A stretch of 10,197 nt of DNA from Jimgerdemannia flammicorona (lineage: Eukaryota; Mucoromycota; Endogonomycetes; Endogonales; Endogonaceae): NCBI GenBank assembly GCA_003990745.1, contig RBNI01007546.1, positions 1-10,197 on the forward strand. Reading direction: 5' to 3'. The notes under the pieces are model-generated. The model had not been told where the DNA came from, made no database searches, and saw only the letters and a program-made list of their open reading frames with translations. Made by a program: the position numbers and the translations under genes. Of the stretch, positions 1 to 7,027 are shown one piece after another. Position 1 is the first letter of the stretch. The number at the start of each line of letters is the position of its first letter.

Positions 1-15
1 AAAAATTAACCCATC

Positions 16-326
16 CTATAGCAAGCTGTCTGCCATTCCAACCACAATGTCAAGCATCTGTTCAGCGATATCGATGATGGACCAAGATCGTAGCCTACTC
101 CCCTTGATTGCGAAGTTGGCAAGTACGGGCACGATGGAACGCCACTGAATAAGGAACCCAGCAACAAAACAGTGGTGCACGGTAAGTAGCAGTGTCACTG
201 TCGCTGTTGCAGAGAGTTTTGTCTGCAATGTGGCTGATGTCGATGTGTTCTACGAAAATGCCTGTGCTCGGGACGGTTGAAAACTGCGAAATCACTCGTT
301 TGCTGAAGGGTCGCTTTGATTATTGT
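16..326 (-). other. Possible 3' exon(s) of an unrecognised minus-strand gene
   Basis: On the minus strand a good intron 3' end is visible just upstream: a branch-like CTAAC near 352-356, a T-rich tract and CAG ending at 327. After it two frames stay open. One (about 295 to 95) reads FSTVPSTGIFVEHIDIS and on; the other (about 228 to 16) carries a hydrophobic stretch and ends in IIDIAEQMLDIVVGMADSLL before a TAG. Joining them needs a donor that I cannot place with a matching phase, so the exon model is undecided. No family is recognised. The real content may be only the acceptor plus chance open frames. Confidence 0.25.
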
Positions 327-329
327 CTG

Positions 330-1000
330 GTGGATAGAGTAAGAAAAAATGAGTTAGTGAGCTGACGATATGCTTCCCGACCCTTGCCAAAACTCCTTCC
401 ATGCGCGTTTGAAACACACACTGATATACCCACATTCCCACCCGCAACCTACATGCCTCAACCCCGAAAATGTGGCCGAAGGTTCAGCAACCCAGTGTGA
501 TAGAGGGCACAGCCAAATAGAAGACATATATATTGGCTAGTGGCATCCAGGCTGATGAATAGTAGATCTCGCTGCGAGCAGGACAAGCATGAACCAGAGT
601 GCAACTAGCCAGACTAAAAGAAAGACCTAGGTGCAAGAAAGTCCAACAACAGCAAGATGGCTGTATTTGTAGATCCTGATGGATCAGCCGCGTGTAGGGA
701 GGCAGAGTGGGAGGGGGCAGATGGAGAGTGGCAGGGCACCGTGGGCTGACTTGGGGATGGAGAGATATAGGAAAAAGGAGAGCATGATAGAGGGGACTGC
801 GTGGGCGAGACAGATGCTATCGCAGAAGGGCAGAACTCGGGACCCAATAGGGGGCAAGAGAATTGAGATGTAGAGTAGCAGAGTGATGTCGTATGCTAAA
901 GATTTGCGTGAGTAATTTGCTCAGTCGGCTTTAACTTGTTCATATGCTCGAACCTCTCCAATTCCCTCCACTAATTCAGTCTGATCCATCTGTCGTTCCT
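330..1000. other. Intergenic, no gene supported
   Basis: Both strands hold only short frames. 614-873 is open on both strands, but it is purine-rich on plus, so the minus reading is a Ser/Pro-rich product typical of biased DNA rather than of a protein family. No RNA gene, repeat array or clear promoter is visible. Confidence 0.5.
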
Positions 1001-1005
1001 CCTGC

Positions 1006-1218
1006 ATGATTTATTTCGGGTGCGCCATCGATTTGTCTTTGTTTCCATCCGGCATGGAGTTCGTCGCAGACTGGGAAGTCGACAAACATGATTGCCCTGA
1101 GATGCGCCCCGGAACCATGGTCCTTCCAGGCGGACTACAGGGTGTCGCCGGCGTCGCCCACGTGCTGCTGCATGGGAGGTATATCGAGGTTATCAATGAC
1201 CCGGCGAGGGATGGTTAG
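1006..1218 (+). CDS. Weak hypothetical ORF or exon, 70 residues
   Basis: An ATG-initiated frame with G-rich first codon positions and moderately GC-rich third positions from about codon 20 on, which is more coding-like than its surroundings. The better part reads RPGTMVLPGGLQGVAGVAHV followed by a segment ending IEVINDPARDG. The GTTAGT at the stop (1214-1219) could equally be a splice donor, making this an internal exon. I recognise no family and the start context is poor. It lies upstream of, and in the same orientation as, the WD40 relic at 1972-2430, but nothing in the sequence joins them. Confidence 0.25.
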   Translation: MIYFGCAIDLSLFPSGMEFVADWEVDKHDCPEMRPGTMVLPGGLQGVAGVAHVLLHGRYIEVINDPARDG

Positions 1219-1960
1219 TACAGGCTGCCGCGACGTGGAGGAAGTATCGCCAGGGAGGATTTTGGGGGAGTCTGTTTGAGGAACTTGAGGAAAGAAATGG
1301 AGGCCTGGTAGGTTGAGAACAGGAATAGGGGTGGCAGGAGTCTCAAGGATTTGGTTAGAAAGCTCAAGTTCGCTGTGCTGGAGGTGGGATGGTTGATGGA
1401 ACGTTGGAGTTGTTGGGTTTCTCTTTCACATATTGCCTTTCTTTGCTTTTAGTTTGATTTTCTTGTCTCGTTTTCTCTCGTTCTGTTCTGGAATCCGGTC
1501 CGAAAATAGCAACTGGGTTTCATTCCCTTTTTATTACTTTCAGGGCTGTGCGATTGTGGCTTTCTGTCATTCCAGAGCCCATAATATGAGATCCAAGAAT
1601 AACGCTGTCCAGGCCAGATGGCAAATGATTGTGTCCTGGGACAAGGGTTCAAGATGGTTTCATAGCTTTCGTTCTGTACCGAATGCAACACGGAAGAACC
1701 CGCCGAGACCTTTTCTGATGATCCTGACCATTATTCTAGGCTCCATTGGCAATAACTTTGCCATCCTACCCTCCTGTCATTCATCAAACAATTCCTTACC
1801 AGCTTCATATCCTCACCAGCTGTGCCGTCGCCGCCTCAATTTTCTATCTTAACTTGGAACACGGCCCCACATCCGTATCCACACATCTTCCATGATATTA
1901 TTAATTGCGTCATCCACAGTCACCACATACATCACGATTGTCGATACCATCCACGATTTT
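1219..1960. other. Intergenic or decayed sequence
   Basis: A plus-strand frame of 139 codons (1433-1852) is open but begins without an ATG, has no codon bias and matches nothing I know. Fragments near 1605-1670 (PDGK, IVSWDKGSR, split by a frame change) and a frame open from about 1754 to a TAG at 1969-1971 (contains FSILTWNTAPHPYP) are faintly reminiscent of WD repeats. They could be earlier blades of the relic that starts at 1972, but they are too degraded to call. Confidence 0.3.
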
Positions 1961-1971
1961 CTATTGCGTAG

Positions 1972-2430
1972 CTGTTGGGGCTTCAGTCGGTATTGCGTTC
2001 ATTTGAGAGGTGAGTTGGATATGTGAGCCAGTTTGGAGGAGTCGAGTGTAAACATTACCACAACGCACAATTTGTTTTGAAATTATTTTTATGCAGAGTT
2101 ACTGGCCTAGGAAGCGGACGTATATGCGATGCAGTATTTGCCGAAGAGCAAGCTGATAATCTAGGTTTGTCGAATAATGTCGAGCCATTCCGTATGATCC
2201 GTATGAACAGAGTTTATGACTTATGTGAAGAGCTGGCTTGTTCTTCATATCCCGACATTGCTTAACTTTGATTATTTCTCAGCCATCACCGATGTCTGCC
2301 AGCGCTCCATCCTACATACTTTCCACGCCCCACAACACGGATCCTGTCCCTTGCATTCGATCACAAGAACGAAATGTTGATTTCAGGGTCAGTGGACCAA
2401 AGATTCAGGGTTTGTAGATTGCGGGCATGA
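1972..2430 (+). pseudogene. WD40-repeat protein relic (C-terminal blades), frameshifted
   Basis: Three pieces can be read as spliced exons. 1972-2009 gives SVLRSFE. After an intron (GTGAGT at 2010, TTTTTATGCAG ending 2096) the frame continues in phase as RVTGLGSGRICDAVFAEEQ to about 2164. A weak GTTTGT donor and a strong acceptor (CTTAAC branch, TTTCTCAG ending 2282) then lead in phase to AITDVCQRSILHTFHAPQH. About 2330-2345 the homology moves to the next frame and reads ILSLAFDHKNEMLISGSVDQ then RFRV, ending at TGA 2428-2430. The last piece is a typical WD40 blade (hydrophobic strand, D-x-N turn, LISGSVD, RFRV where most blades have a Trp). WD40 propellers are protein-interaction scaffolds; this copy appears broken by at least one indel. 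Which WD40 family it came from is not identifiable. Confidence 0.6.
2010..2096 (+). other. Predicted intron in the WD40 relic
   Basis: Donor GTGAGT at 2010-2015 and acceptor TTTTTATGCAG ending at 2096, 87 bases. Removing it joins two open frames in phase 2 across AG|A (Arg). This is the best single piece of evidence that the relic was once spliced. Confidence 0.5.
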
Positions 2431-2852
2431 GCAATGGCTTTTTCGTGAAGTGTTAAATGCAAACTTGATAATGAGACATTTGTTGCTATCCCTCGTCGAC
2501 GTCATCTGCACAGTAGTATTTTCATTGCTATAGATTACTTACAATCTTGTACACAACCTTTACTCGTATCCTGATTGATCCTTGGATCCTTACCTTCCCC
2601 TACCATCTGTTTTTGCCCGTTACCCATGTGTTTCAGACTTGGCATCAATGAATTTTTTCGTTGATTGATTAACCTGCCAATTTTGCCACGACGATTGGAA
2701 TTTATAGATAGTTTGTTTTATCCCGTATTTACACCCATGGTGGTTGGCGAGCACTATCGTGAGAAGGAAAAAATGACTATAAAGATGTGGGTAGGCAAGA
2801 TCAGACAGTGGTCGCGATTTGAATTTGTGACTTTCCAATTCCATAAAACTCG
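2431..2852. other. Spacer, no gene supported
   Basis: Both strands hold only frames under about 75 codons, none with recognisable motifs or splice-consistent continuation. The region lies between the end of the plus-strand WD40 relic and the end of the minus-strand relic, so the two face each other tail to tail. Confidence 0.45.
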
Positions 2853-3123
2853 CTAGGGAAAGGCTTTGTTGATCTTACGTAGCCCGCGCAGCTTCTTACC
2901 ATCCAGCGATTCCTTGCTTTTGGCGTATGGGTCAGTATCTTTCGGGGATACCTGAGTTGAGAAGAGGTCAAATTCGAGGAAAAGCACGTTTGCACATTCT
3001 GTTGGATTTCAGGCAGTTGAAGGTTAGGGCATCGGCCATTTCGACAAGTGGGTATACAAAAGATGGGCGATGTTTGCGTAGGTTGAAGGGCCGAAGGTCA
3101 TAAGGAGGTCCGAAGAAGTTTGT
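2853..3123 (-). pseudogene. Possible 3' exons downstream of the LRR relic
   Basis: Two overlapping minus-strand frames look protein-like. The first (3123 to 2968) begins TNFFGPPYDLRPFNLRKH and includes LVEMADALTFNCLKSN, faintly like the helical half of an LRR unit. The second (3008 to 2853) ends in LDGKKLRGLRKINKAFP and a TAG; an acceptor CTCTTCTCAACTCAG ending at 2952 sits within it. Either an intron or a frameshift separates them. They follow the LRR exons on the same strand and could be that gene's C-terminus, but an in-frame stop and unreadable sequence between 3137 and 3250 prevent a confident join. No family is recognised for the terminal part. Confidence 0.3.
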
Positions 3124-3247
3124 ACACATTACAGGCCTAACATAAATTACTCATAAGTGGAAGGGATGGAATGTGTGAAAACGTATGAAAACGTAATGGG
3201 GAGGGTGTTTGAATGTGTTGATGTTGGTTTGAGTGAAGACACGAGAT

Positions 3248-3297
3248 GTCAAGAGACTCGGCTAGGGCGCGTGCCCCATTCTCACTAATCTTACTAC
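3248..3297 (-). repeat. LRR unit 6
   Basis: Exon begins after TTTCAAAG (acceptor ending 3298) and reads SKISENGARALAESLD. Joined to unit 5 in phase 1 it gives LNLFG-SKISENGARALAESL, a perfect boundary between two repeats. After Asp the second half of the repeat (N-T-x-L-x-x-L-N-L) is missing. Confidence 0.75.
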
Positions 3298-3390
3298 CTT
3301 TGAAATGAAGAGGAGATAAGCGAACACACACACATCCTTCGCTTGGCTTCATCACGTAGCCACACGCGATGTTTCACAGTTCTGGCATAC

Positions 3391-3501
3391 CGAAGAGATT
3401 CAGCTTGGTTAAGGTCTTGTTCTCCTTCAGAGACTCTGCAAGGGCTCTGGCCTCCTCGTCGTCAAAGTCGTTGAACAGTGAATGAGGGGCACATGCATAT
3501 G
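3391..3501 (-). repeat. LRR unit 5
   Basis: The core from about 3472 reads NDFDDEEARALAESLKENKT then LTKLNLFG and ends at a clean GTATGCC donor (3390-3384). The usual TGTTCAG acceptor next to the core is damaged to TGTTCAAC; an alternative AG ending at 3502 keeps the frame open but adds non-repeat residues. Confidence 0.8.
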
Positions 3502-3535
3502 CTGGGCATGATTCCATTAGGTAACTGTGACATAC

Positions 3536-3611
3536 TACTAAGATTCAGTTTCGTCAAGGTTGTGTTCTGCTTCAGAAACTCAACTAATATGCGGATGAAC
3601 AGGATTCCAAT
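3536..3611 (-). repeat. LRR unit 4
   Basis: Reads RILVEFLKQNTTLTKLNLSS followed by a GTATGTC donor (3535-3529). The first half of the repeat is degenerate, and the upstream acceptor side runs into a 26-base A/T homopolymer block at 3631-3656. Its intron to unit 5 would be only about 34 bases. Confidence 0.7.
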
Positions 3612-3630
3612 ACCATTTTCTTATATTTTC

Positions 3631-3656
3631 TTTTTTTTTAAAAAAAAAAAAAAAAA
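3631..3656. repeat. T9-A17 homopolymer junction
   Basis: Nine T followed by seventeen A on plus, lying just upstream of LRR unit 4 on the minus strand, where it reads T17-A9. It may have expanded from a polypyrimidine tract. Confidence 0.85.
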
Positions 3657-3727
3657 GTGAGCATAACTGAAGGATAAGCTTCCTCCAGCACACCTTCAAA
3701 ACAATATTAAATAGAAATGTTGGCACA

Positions 3728-3811
3728 CGGTGAGATTGAGCTTGACCATATTTGTGTTCTGCTCCAGAAATTGAACGAGAACGCTGGCTTCTCTATCGTT
3801 GATGTTCTTTC
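3728..3811 (-). repeat. LRR unit 3
   Basis: An 84-base exon after TGTTCAG (ending 3812) reading KNINDREASVLVQFLEQNTN then MVKLNLT: exactly one 28-residue repeat. The donor should be GTATGC in phase 1 but the sequence is ACCGTGTGCC, so splicing here is probably impaired. Confidence 0.8.
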
Positions 3812-3896
3812 CTGAACATGACAGGAGGTCAGAAGATTGGAATATATAACAAGCTTAATTTCCTGCCAACAAATAGTTCACACATTACTGACATAC

Positions 3897-3960
3897 CAGA
3901 TAGATTCAGCTCATGCGAGGTGTATACTGCTCGAGAAGTTCGGCTAGAATGCCACCAGTC
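3897..3960 (-). repeat. LRR unit 2, frameshifted
   Basis: Reads GGILAELLEQYTPRM in one frame, then ELNLSG in another, ending at a GTATGTC donor (3896-3890). Alignment to unit 3 shows a two-base deletion between the two parts. The exon is 64 rather than about 84 bases and has lost its first loop. Confidence 0.65.
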
Positions 3961-4051
3961 CTACTTCCTTATGATGAATAGAGAGTTAGCAGATTCGAAC
4001 ATTGATTAGATGACACGGCTGCAAACAATGGTTCACGAAATTCTGACGTAC

Positions 4052-4114
4052 GGGTTGTGTTCTGCTGCTGAGGCTCAGCGAAGGCGCCCGGCTCGCCCAA
4101 GCTAGCAGTTCTCT
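4052..4114 (-). repeat. LRR unit 1, decayed
   Basis: After a TATGTTCAG acceptor (ending 4115) it reads LGEPGAFAEPQQQNTT, recognisable against the consensus G-x-x-G-A-x-x-L-A-E-x-L-K-Q-N-T-T, then meets GTACGT (4051-4046). The terminal L-x-x-L-N-L strand is gone. This is the most degraded unit and sits next to the kinase relic. Confidence 0.55.
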
Positions 4115-4172
4115 CTGAACATAAATGAATGATAAACTAGCAGTTAGCTGTAAGCAATTGCGGTATGCTAAC
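4115..4172 (-). other. Predicted intron between kinase and LRR parts
   Basis: Donor GTTAGC at 4172-4167, branch-like GCTAAC near 4148-4143 and acceptor TATGTTCAG ending 4115, 58 bases. It connects the degenerate kinase catalytic loop to LRR unit 1 and is the main sequence evidence that the two relics belonged to one transcript. Confidence 0.4.
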
Positions 4173-4400
4173 CCTGCAGTTGTCGGACACTGCCATCCTG
4201 ATGATATCGTGAAGATTGGCCAAGCAACAAGCAGGTTTTATGGCATATGTCAAAGCAGTATACCAATCACCATCTTTTCGCAAGACTGCTTCTCGAGAGT
4301 GCCAATGTCAGTTAATTGGGAATGGGGTGTTTTGAAAGCAACAATCCTCATTGTAGGGAGATTGCTGGTGTCATTTCCGCAAATAAATATTCAGCACTAA

Positions 4401-4480
4401 CTGTGTTGGTGAGATGAAGAAATAGCAAATGGAAGTTGGCTGGAAAATGTTATATATATATTACACCAATGGGAACTCAC
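4401..4480 (-). other. Predicted intron inside the kinase relic
   Basis: An 80-base interval with a consensus GTGAGT donor (4480-4475) and a CACCAACACAG acceptor ending at 4401. It falls inside the alpha-C helix coding sequence, and removing it gives kinase-like spacing between KE and the following hydrophobic helix. Confidence 0.55.
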
Positions 4481-4912
4481 TTCTTTGACCATTGACTTTC
4501 TCAACTCTTTGGCGGTCACCTTGTAACAATGTTAGATACCCAAACGTCTGCCTGGTAAACTTTGGCAAATCCGCCTTGGGCAAGTGGCTTCAAGTTTTCG
4601 AGTTCTCGGGGCTGAAAATAGGCAAGGTATGGCTCCAACGGTGACAAGCGCAAGGTGGCGAGGTAGGCACGGGTTCGCAGGCAATCGTTGAATTGATCGT
4701 TAAAATCACGGAATTTCCGATTCTTCATGCCAAGATTTCGGTTTGGTCCCAGGGTTTGATTCGACCCAGCAAGTCGTTCAGGCGAGTTGTGGCGGACATG
4801 ATTCAGTAGTGTGTTTGGTTTCTGAGCGATTTCTTTGTGGCGAACCTCAGCCTCAATCCCTGACGAGCTGAGGCATTTTAGGATACCCAAATCGGGTATG
4901 TAGGAGATGGAG

Positions 4913-4942
4913 TTTTTTTTTTTTTTTGGGGGGGGGGGGGGG
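4913..4942. repeat. T15-G15 homopolymer junction
   Basis: Fifteen T followed directly by fifteen G on the plus strand (C15-A15 on the kinase strand). In the open frame it would encode a Pro-Lys run, so it is more likely intronic or part of an upstream non-coding segment. It is a likely site of assembly or length error. Confidence 0.85.
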
Positions 4943-5065
4943 TACAAAGAAACGGAAACGGAAGGAGAGGTAGATGAAGGCATTTGTTCCTTGTCTGTAC
5001 AAAATTGTTGACCATCGAAATTGCTGATTGGCTCACCCGCTATCCTCTACCCGAACTACAACTAG

Positions 5066-5341
5066 CACTACAACCCGTGGTCAAGTCATGCTGCCGGAAA
5101 GTATGCCTCGTCTCCCCAAGCCGCTAAAATGCCACCCGAATTCCGGCCTACGGGCGGTGGCGTTCATCGCCGAGGTGAGCCGCTTTTGCCCTTGGAACAG
5201 GCTCGCAGATGGGTCGAGGGTCGGATCGGTCGCTGGGAGTCAGTTTGCTCGTATGATGAGTTGGCAAAATTGGCGAGATGTCGATCCTCTCCAAGGGTCG
5301 GATGGGAAAGCACAGGTGCATGGATTGGCCACAGTCTATAA
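5066..5341 (+). CDS. Unrecognised ORF, possible exon
   Basis: A frame open from a TAG at 5063 to the TAA at 5339, with an internal ATG at 5129 that would give 70 residues. It reads in part LPLEQARRWVEGRIGRWESV followed by CSYDELAKLARCRSSPRVGW. The residue mix is protein-like (Trp, Tyr, amphipathic stretches), but no domain is recognised. GTGCAT (5315) or GTAGGT (5351) could act as donors toward the next open frame. It lies upstream of, and divergent from, the kinase relic. Confidence 0.25.
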   Translation, partial: HYNPWSSHAAGKYASSPQAAKMPPEFRPTGGGVHRRGEPLLPLEQARRWVEGRIGRWESVCSYDELAKLARCRSSPRVGWESTGAWIGHSL

Positions 5342-5380
5342 TACCACCGGTAGGTAGAAGGACGCCCTTTTTAGCGGATG

Positions 5381-5600
5381 ACATCACTTAACGACTAGAC
5401 GCACCAACTCAAAACAGACGATAGCAAGTTCACTCTTCAAGCAGGTAACTTTTAGTGTCCAAACCAGGCAACCCTTCAATGCCTTGAAGCATGATAACCT
5501 AATCGGCATTCACATCTGGTATGGATCGGGACGCTTCCGCGGGTGTTCCCTCGGTGCACCGAGCAACCTTGAACTTTTTGCGAGATTCGGTCTTTCCTAA
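5381..5600 (+). CDS. Unrecognised ORF fragment without ATG start
   Basis: An open frame between TGA near 5378 and TAA at 5600, containing HDNLIGIHIWYGSGRFRGCS then LGAPSNLELFARFGLS. No family is recognised. An overlapping frame starts at the ATG at 5521 and runs to 5706. The two cannot both be real, and neither has a clear promoter. This may be another decayed exon. Confidence 0.2.
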
Positions 5601-6014
5601 TTATACAGGTCGTCTCCTCCGATCGAGGATATACCATCTCTTTCAGAAACTCCCACTCGCCCAGTATGATGGAATACCGCTGTCATTCAACTGCATGTAC
5701 GGCTAATTCCATTGGCCAAAAGAAACCACCGCCTCCAATCACCGGTTTAAGCATCCCGCTAATCGGTCGGCTGTTACATCAACCTAACCCTTAGTGCAAC
5801 CTGTTTAGATTTTACTCGCCACAAGTCCTACCAAACTTTCCTTCGCCTCGCTGGTACTTACCCAAAGATCACCACGATTGGCCTACCTGCCTGTCCGTGT
5901 GCCATGCGGTATATACTGTCCCCCCGGCTACGGATGGACATGTGGCCCGAGCGTTCGCTGAGAGGGATCATCGGACACATGACCCACCCCGTATACGGGA
6001 GTCCGTAAGGCATC

Positions 6015-6061
6015 ACCAGACGGCTCGGGTGTGAAATGGTCACGTGGTCAGATCGTCTGGT
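6015..6061. repeat. Inverted repeat flanking a CACGTG E-box
   Basis: ACCAGACG (6015-6022) and CGTCTGGT (6054-6061) are perfect 8-base inverted arms. The loop contains GGTCACGTGGTC, nearly palindromic, with CACGTG at 6041-6046. CACGTG is a bHLH-type target in fungi; no adjacent gene makes its role clear. Confidence 0.5.
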
Positions 6062-6218
6062 ATTACATGCATTACATAGACAAAGGGAGCTTTTTCAACT
6101 AATGTTTGTATTTATGATGGTGATATTTTCGGGAACTCAATATGTAATTTTTCTCAGTGTTCTAAACCGTTTTTCTGATCCGTGTCCTTTGGCAGAAAAA
6201 AGTCCGAGATAGCAGGAA

Positions 6219-6250
6219 AAAGAGCCTGCCCATCAAAGAGCCTGCCCATC
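6219..6250. repeat. 16-bp perfect tandem duplication
   Basis: AAAGAGCCTGCCCATC occurs twice back to back. This looks like a recent local slip or repair duplication, with no coding meaning visible. Confidence 0.9.
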
Positions 6251-6683
6251 ACGAAGTACCTAAATTGGGATCATGTGAAATGTGAAATGGGGAATGGGCG
6301 CATGTGCGAAAATGCTGTGAAGGGGGGACGGCCAAAACCGCGGTCGCACTACGGGGCTCATTTTAATTGATGATTTGCTTTGGTGAAAAGGTAAATAAAT
6401 ATTCGCCACAAAAAAGAAAATTTAGATGGACCAATGCCAAGACCGCACTCTTCAATTTCAGGGCGTATGCTTGTATGCTTGTACTTTGCAGGCTTCGGAG
6501 GGTTCAATTGTTTGGGTATCATTGGACGCCGGGCCAGCCAGCTTGTCAGTGGTGATGCAGTATGAATTCGCCCGAGGGACTTAAGCCGTGATGGGAAGGG
6601 TCATCTATAATTGGGGAAGGGAGTGGATGGTTGTTGGGCCGGGCGTGGTGACGACACAAAGAAGCGCAGTAGTTTTGTTTTTG

Positions 6684-6700
6684 TTTTTTTTTTTTTTTTT
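6684..6700. repeat. T17 homopolymer
   Basis: A run of 17 T following shorter T runs, about 330 bases upstream of the intact CDS. Poly(dA:dT) tracts exclude nucleosomes in fungi, so it may mark the upstream edge of the promoter; that role is inferred. Confidence 0.85.
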
Positions 6701-6839
6701 GGAAGCAAGGTGGCGAATTGCGGGAAATTCCTGTGAGGTGGTTGGATGCGACTGCTTGTGTTCTTCGTGCTCGGGGGACATATGGTTGCACAGGATGGTT
6801 TCGGATGCAGTTGGAGGGTTGGAGATCACGATGGATCAG

Positions 6840-6921
6840 CCAATGAAAATTTGTGGGCGGTGGCGATGCAGGCAGCCAACCAGAGGACACCTCCGTGTGA
6901 TACGGTGTGTCTCCATATAAA
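6840..6921 (+). promoter_or_regulatory. CCAAT box and TATA box of the 7028 gene
   Basis: CCAAT at 6840-6844 and TATAAA at 6916-6921, about 72 bases apart, with the TATA 107 bases before the ATG. Downstream is a long pyrimidine-rich, guanine-poor leader (about 6939-7020: CT tracts, CACCCCCAACCC) ending in an A run just before the start codon. This is the usual layout of well-expressed TATA-type fungal promoters and supports 7028 as the start. Confidence 0.7.
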
Positions 6922-7027
6922 CTGCCGACCAAACAGGCCCCTCTTTTTTTTCCATACCATACACACTTCCACCTCAGCTACTCACCCCCAACCCACTATT
7001 ACTCCCAATCCCTCACAGAACAAAAAA

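Larger units (their letters stand above)
3248..4114 (-). pseudogene. LRR array relic (ribonuclease-inhibitor type), one repeat per exon
   Basis: At least six LRR units of about 28 residues follow the pattern x-N-x-I-x-(D/E)-x-G-A-x-x-L-A-E-x-L-(K/E)-x-N-T-x-L-x-x-L-N-L. The best are NINDREASVLVQFLEQNTN, RALAESLKENKTLTKLNLFG and SKISENGARALAESLD. Most units start after an AG and end before GTATG or GTACGT with introns of about 85-95 bases, in phase 1 (a glycine codon split G|GN in LNLFG-SK and LSG-KN). Such repeats build a curved protein-binding surface. Unit 2 has a two-base loss, unit 1 lost its last strand, unit 3 has a poor donor, and unit 6 runs into unrelated sequence and a stop near 3137. 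The array lies directly downstream of the kinase relic and is probably the same former gene. No intact product is possible as it stands. Confidence 0.75.
4173..4983 (-). pseudogene. Protein kinase relic (TKL-like N-lobe plus alpha-E and catalytic-loop remnant)
   Basis: Kinase landmarks appear in order on the minus strand but in different frames. Glycine loop LKPLAQGGFAKVYQADVW (about 4593-4540); beta-3 strand VTAKELRKSMVKE with the VAxK lysine (4519-4481); after an intron, LVLNIYLRK (4400-4374), which with the preceding KE fits the alpha-C helix; SNLPTMRIVAF then DIGTLEKQ (about 4366-4286), the beta-4/5 and hinge region; DGDWYTALTYAIK then CCLANLHDI (4274-4203), the alpha-E helix; then IRMAVSDN where HRDxxxxN is expected. 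Frame changes fall near 4520, 4373 and 4285. The catalytic Asp is gone, and the activation loop and C-lobe are absent. The frame upstream reaches an ATG at 4983 but crosses a C15/A15 block, so that start is not trusted. GGF-loop kinases of this type form large families in Glomeromycotina; membership is inferred from motif style. Confidence 0.75.
5601..6830. other. Intergenic region upstream of the intact gene
   Basis: No gene is supported on either strand; open frames are under about 130 codons and cross homopolymers. It contains an 8-bp inverted repeat around a CACGTG (6015-6061), a 16-bp tandem duplication (6219-6250) and a T17 run (6684-6700). The 3' part is the presumed upstream region of the 7028-7780 gene. 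Confidence 0.5.

Noticed and set aside
930..965. GAGGTTCGAGC-like B box on the minus strand, suggesting a tRNA
   Set aside because: No pairing T-stem, no A box at the right distance and no acceptor stem. The TGTTCGAATC near 3995 fails in the same way.
1433..1852. 139-codon plus-strand frame
   Set aside because: No ATG near its start, no codon bias, no recognised motif. A frame of this length is expected by chance once or so in 10 kb.
3137..3247. Continuation of the last LRR unit toward a stop near 3137
   Set aside because: After Asp the translation becomes Ser/His/Pro-rich with no LRR pattern. It is probably intron or decayed sequence, so it was left out of the LRR feature.
5858..6043. Minus-strand frame and a plus-strand Cys-rich stretch (CGIYCPPGYGWTCGP) in the same place
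   Set aside because: Both are short, lack starts or signal peptides, and occupy the same bases; there is no basis to prefer either.
6746..7027. In-frame N-terminal extension of the intact CDS to an ATG at 6746 (344 residues)
   Set aside because: The extension would span the CCAAT and TATA boxes and a CT-rich leader. Its translation is low quality and differs in codon use from the part after 7028.
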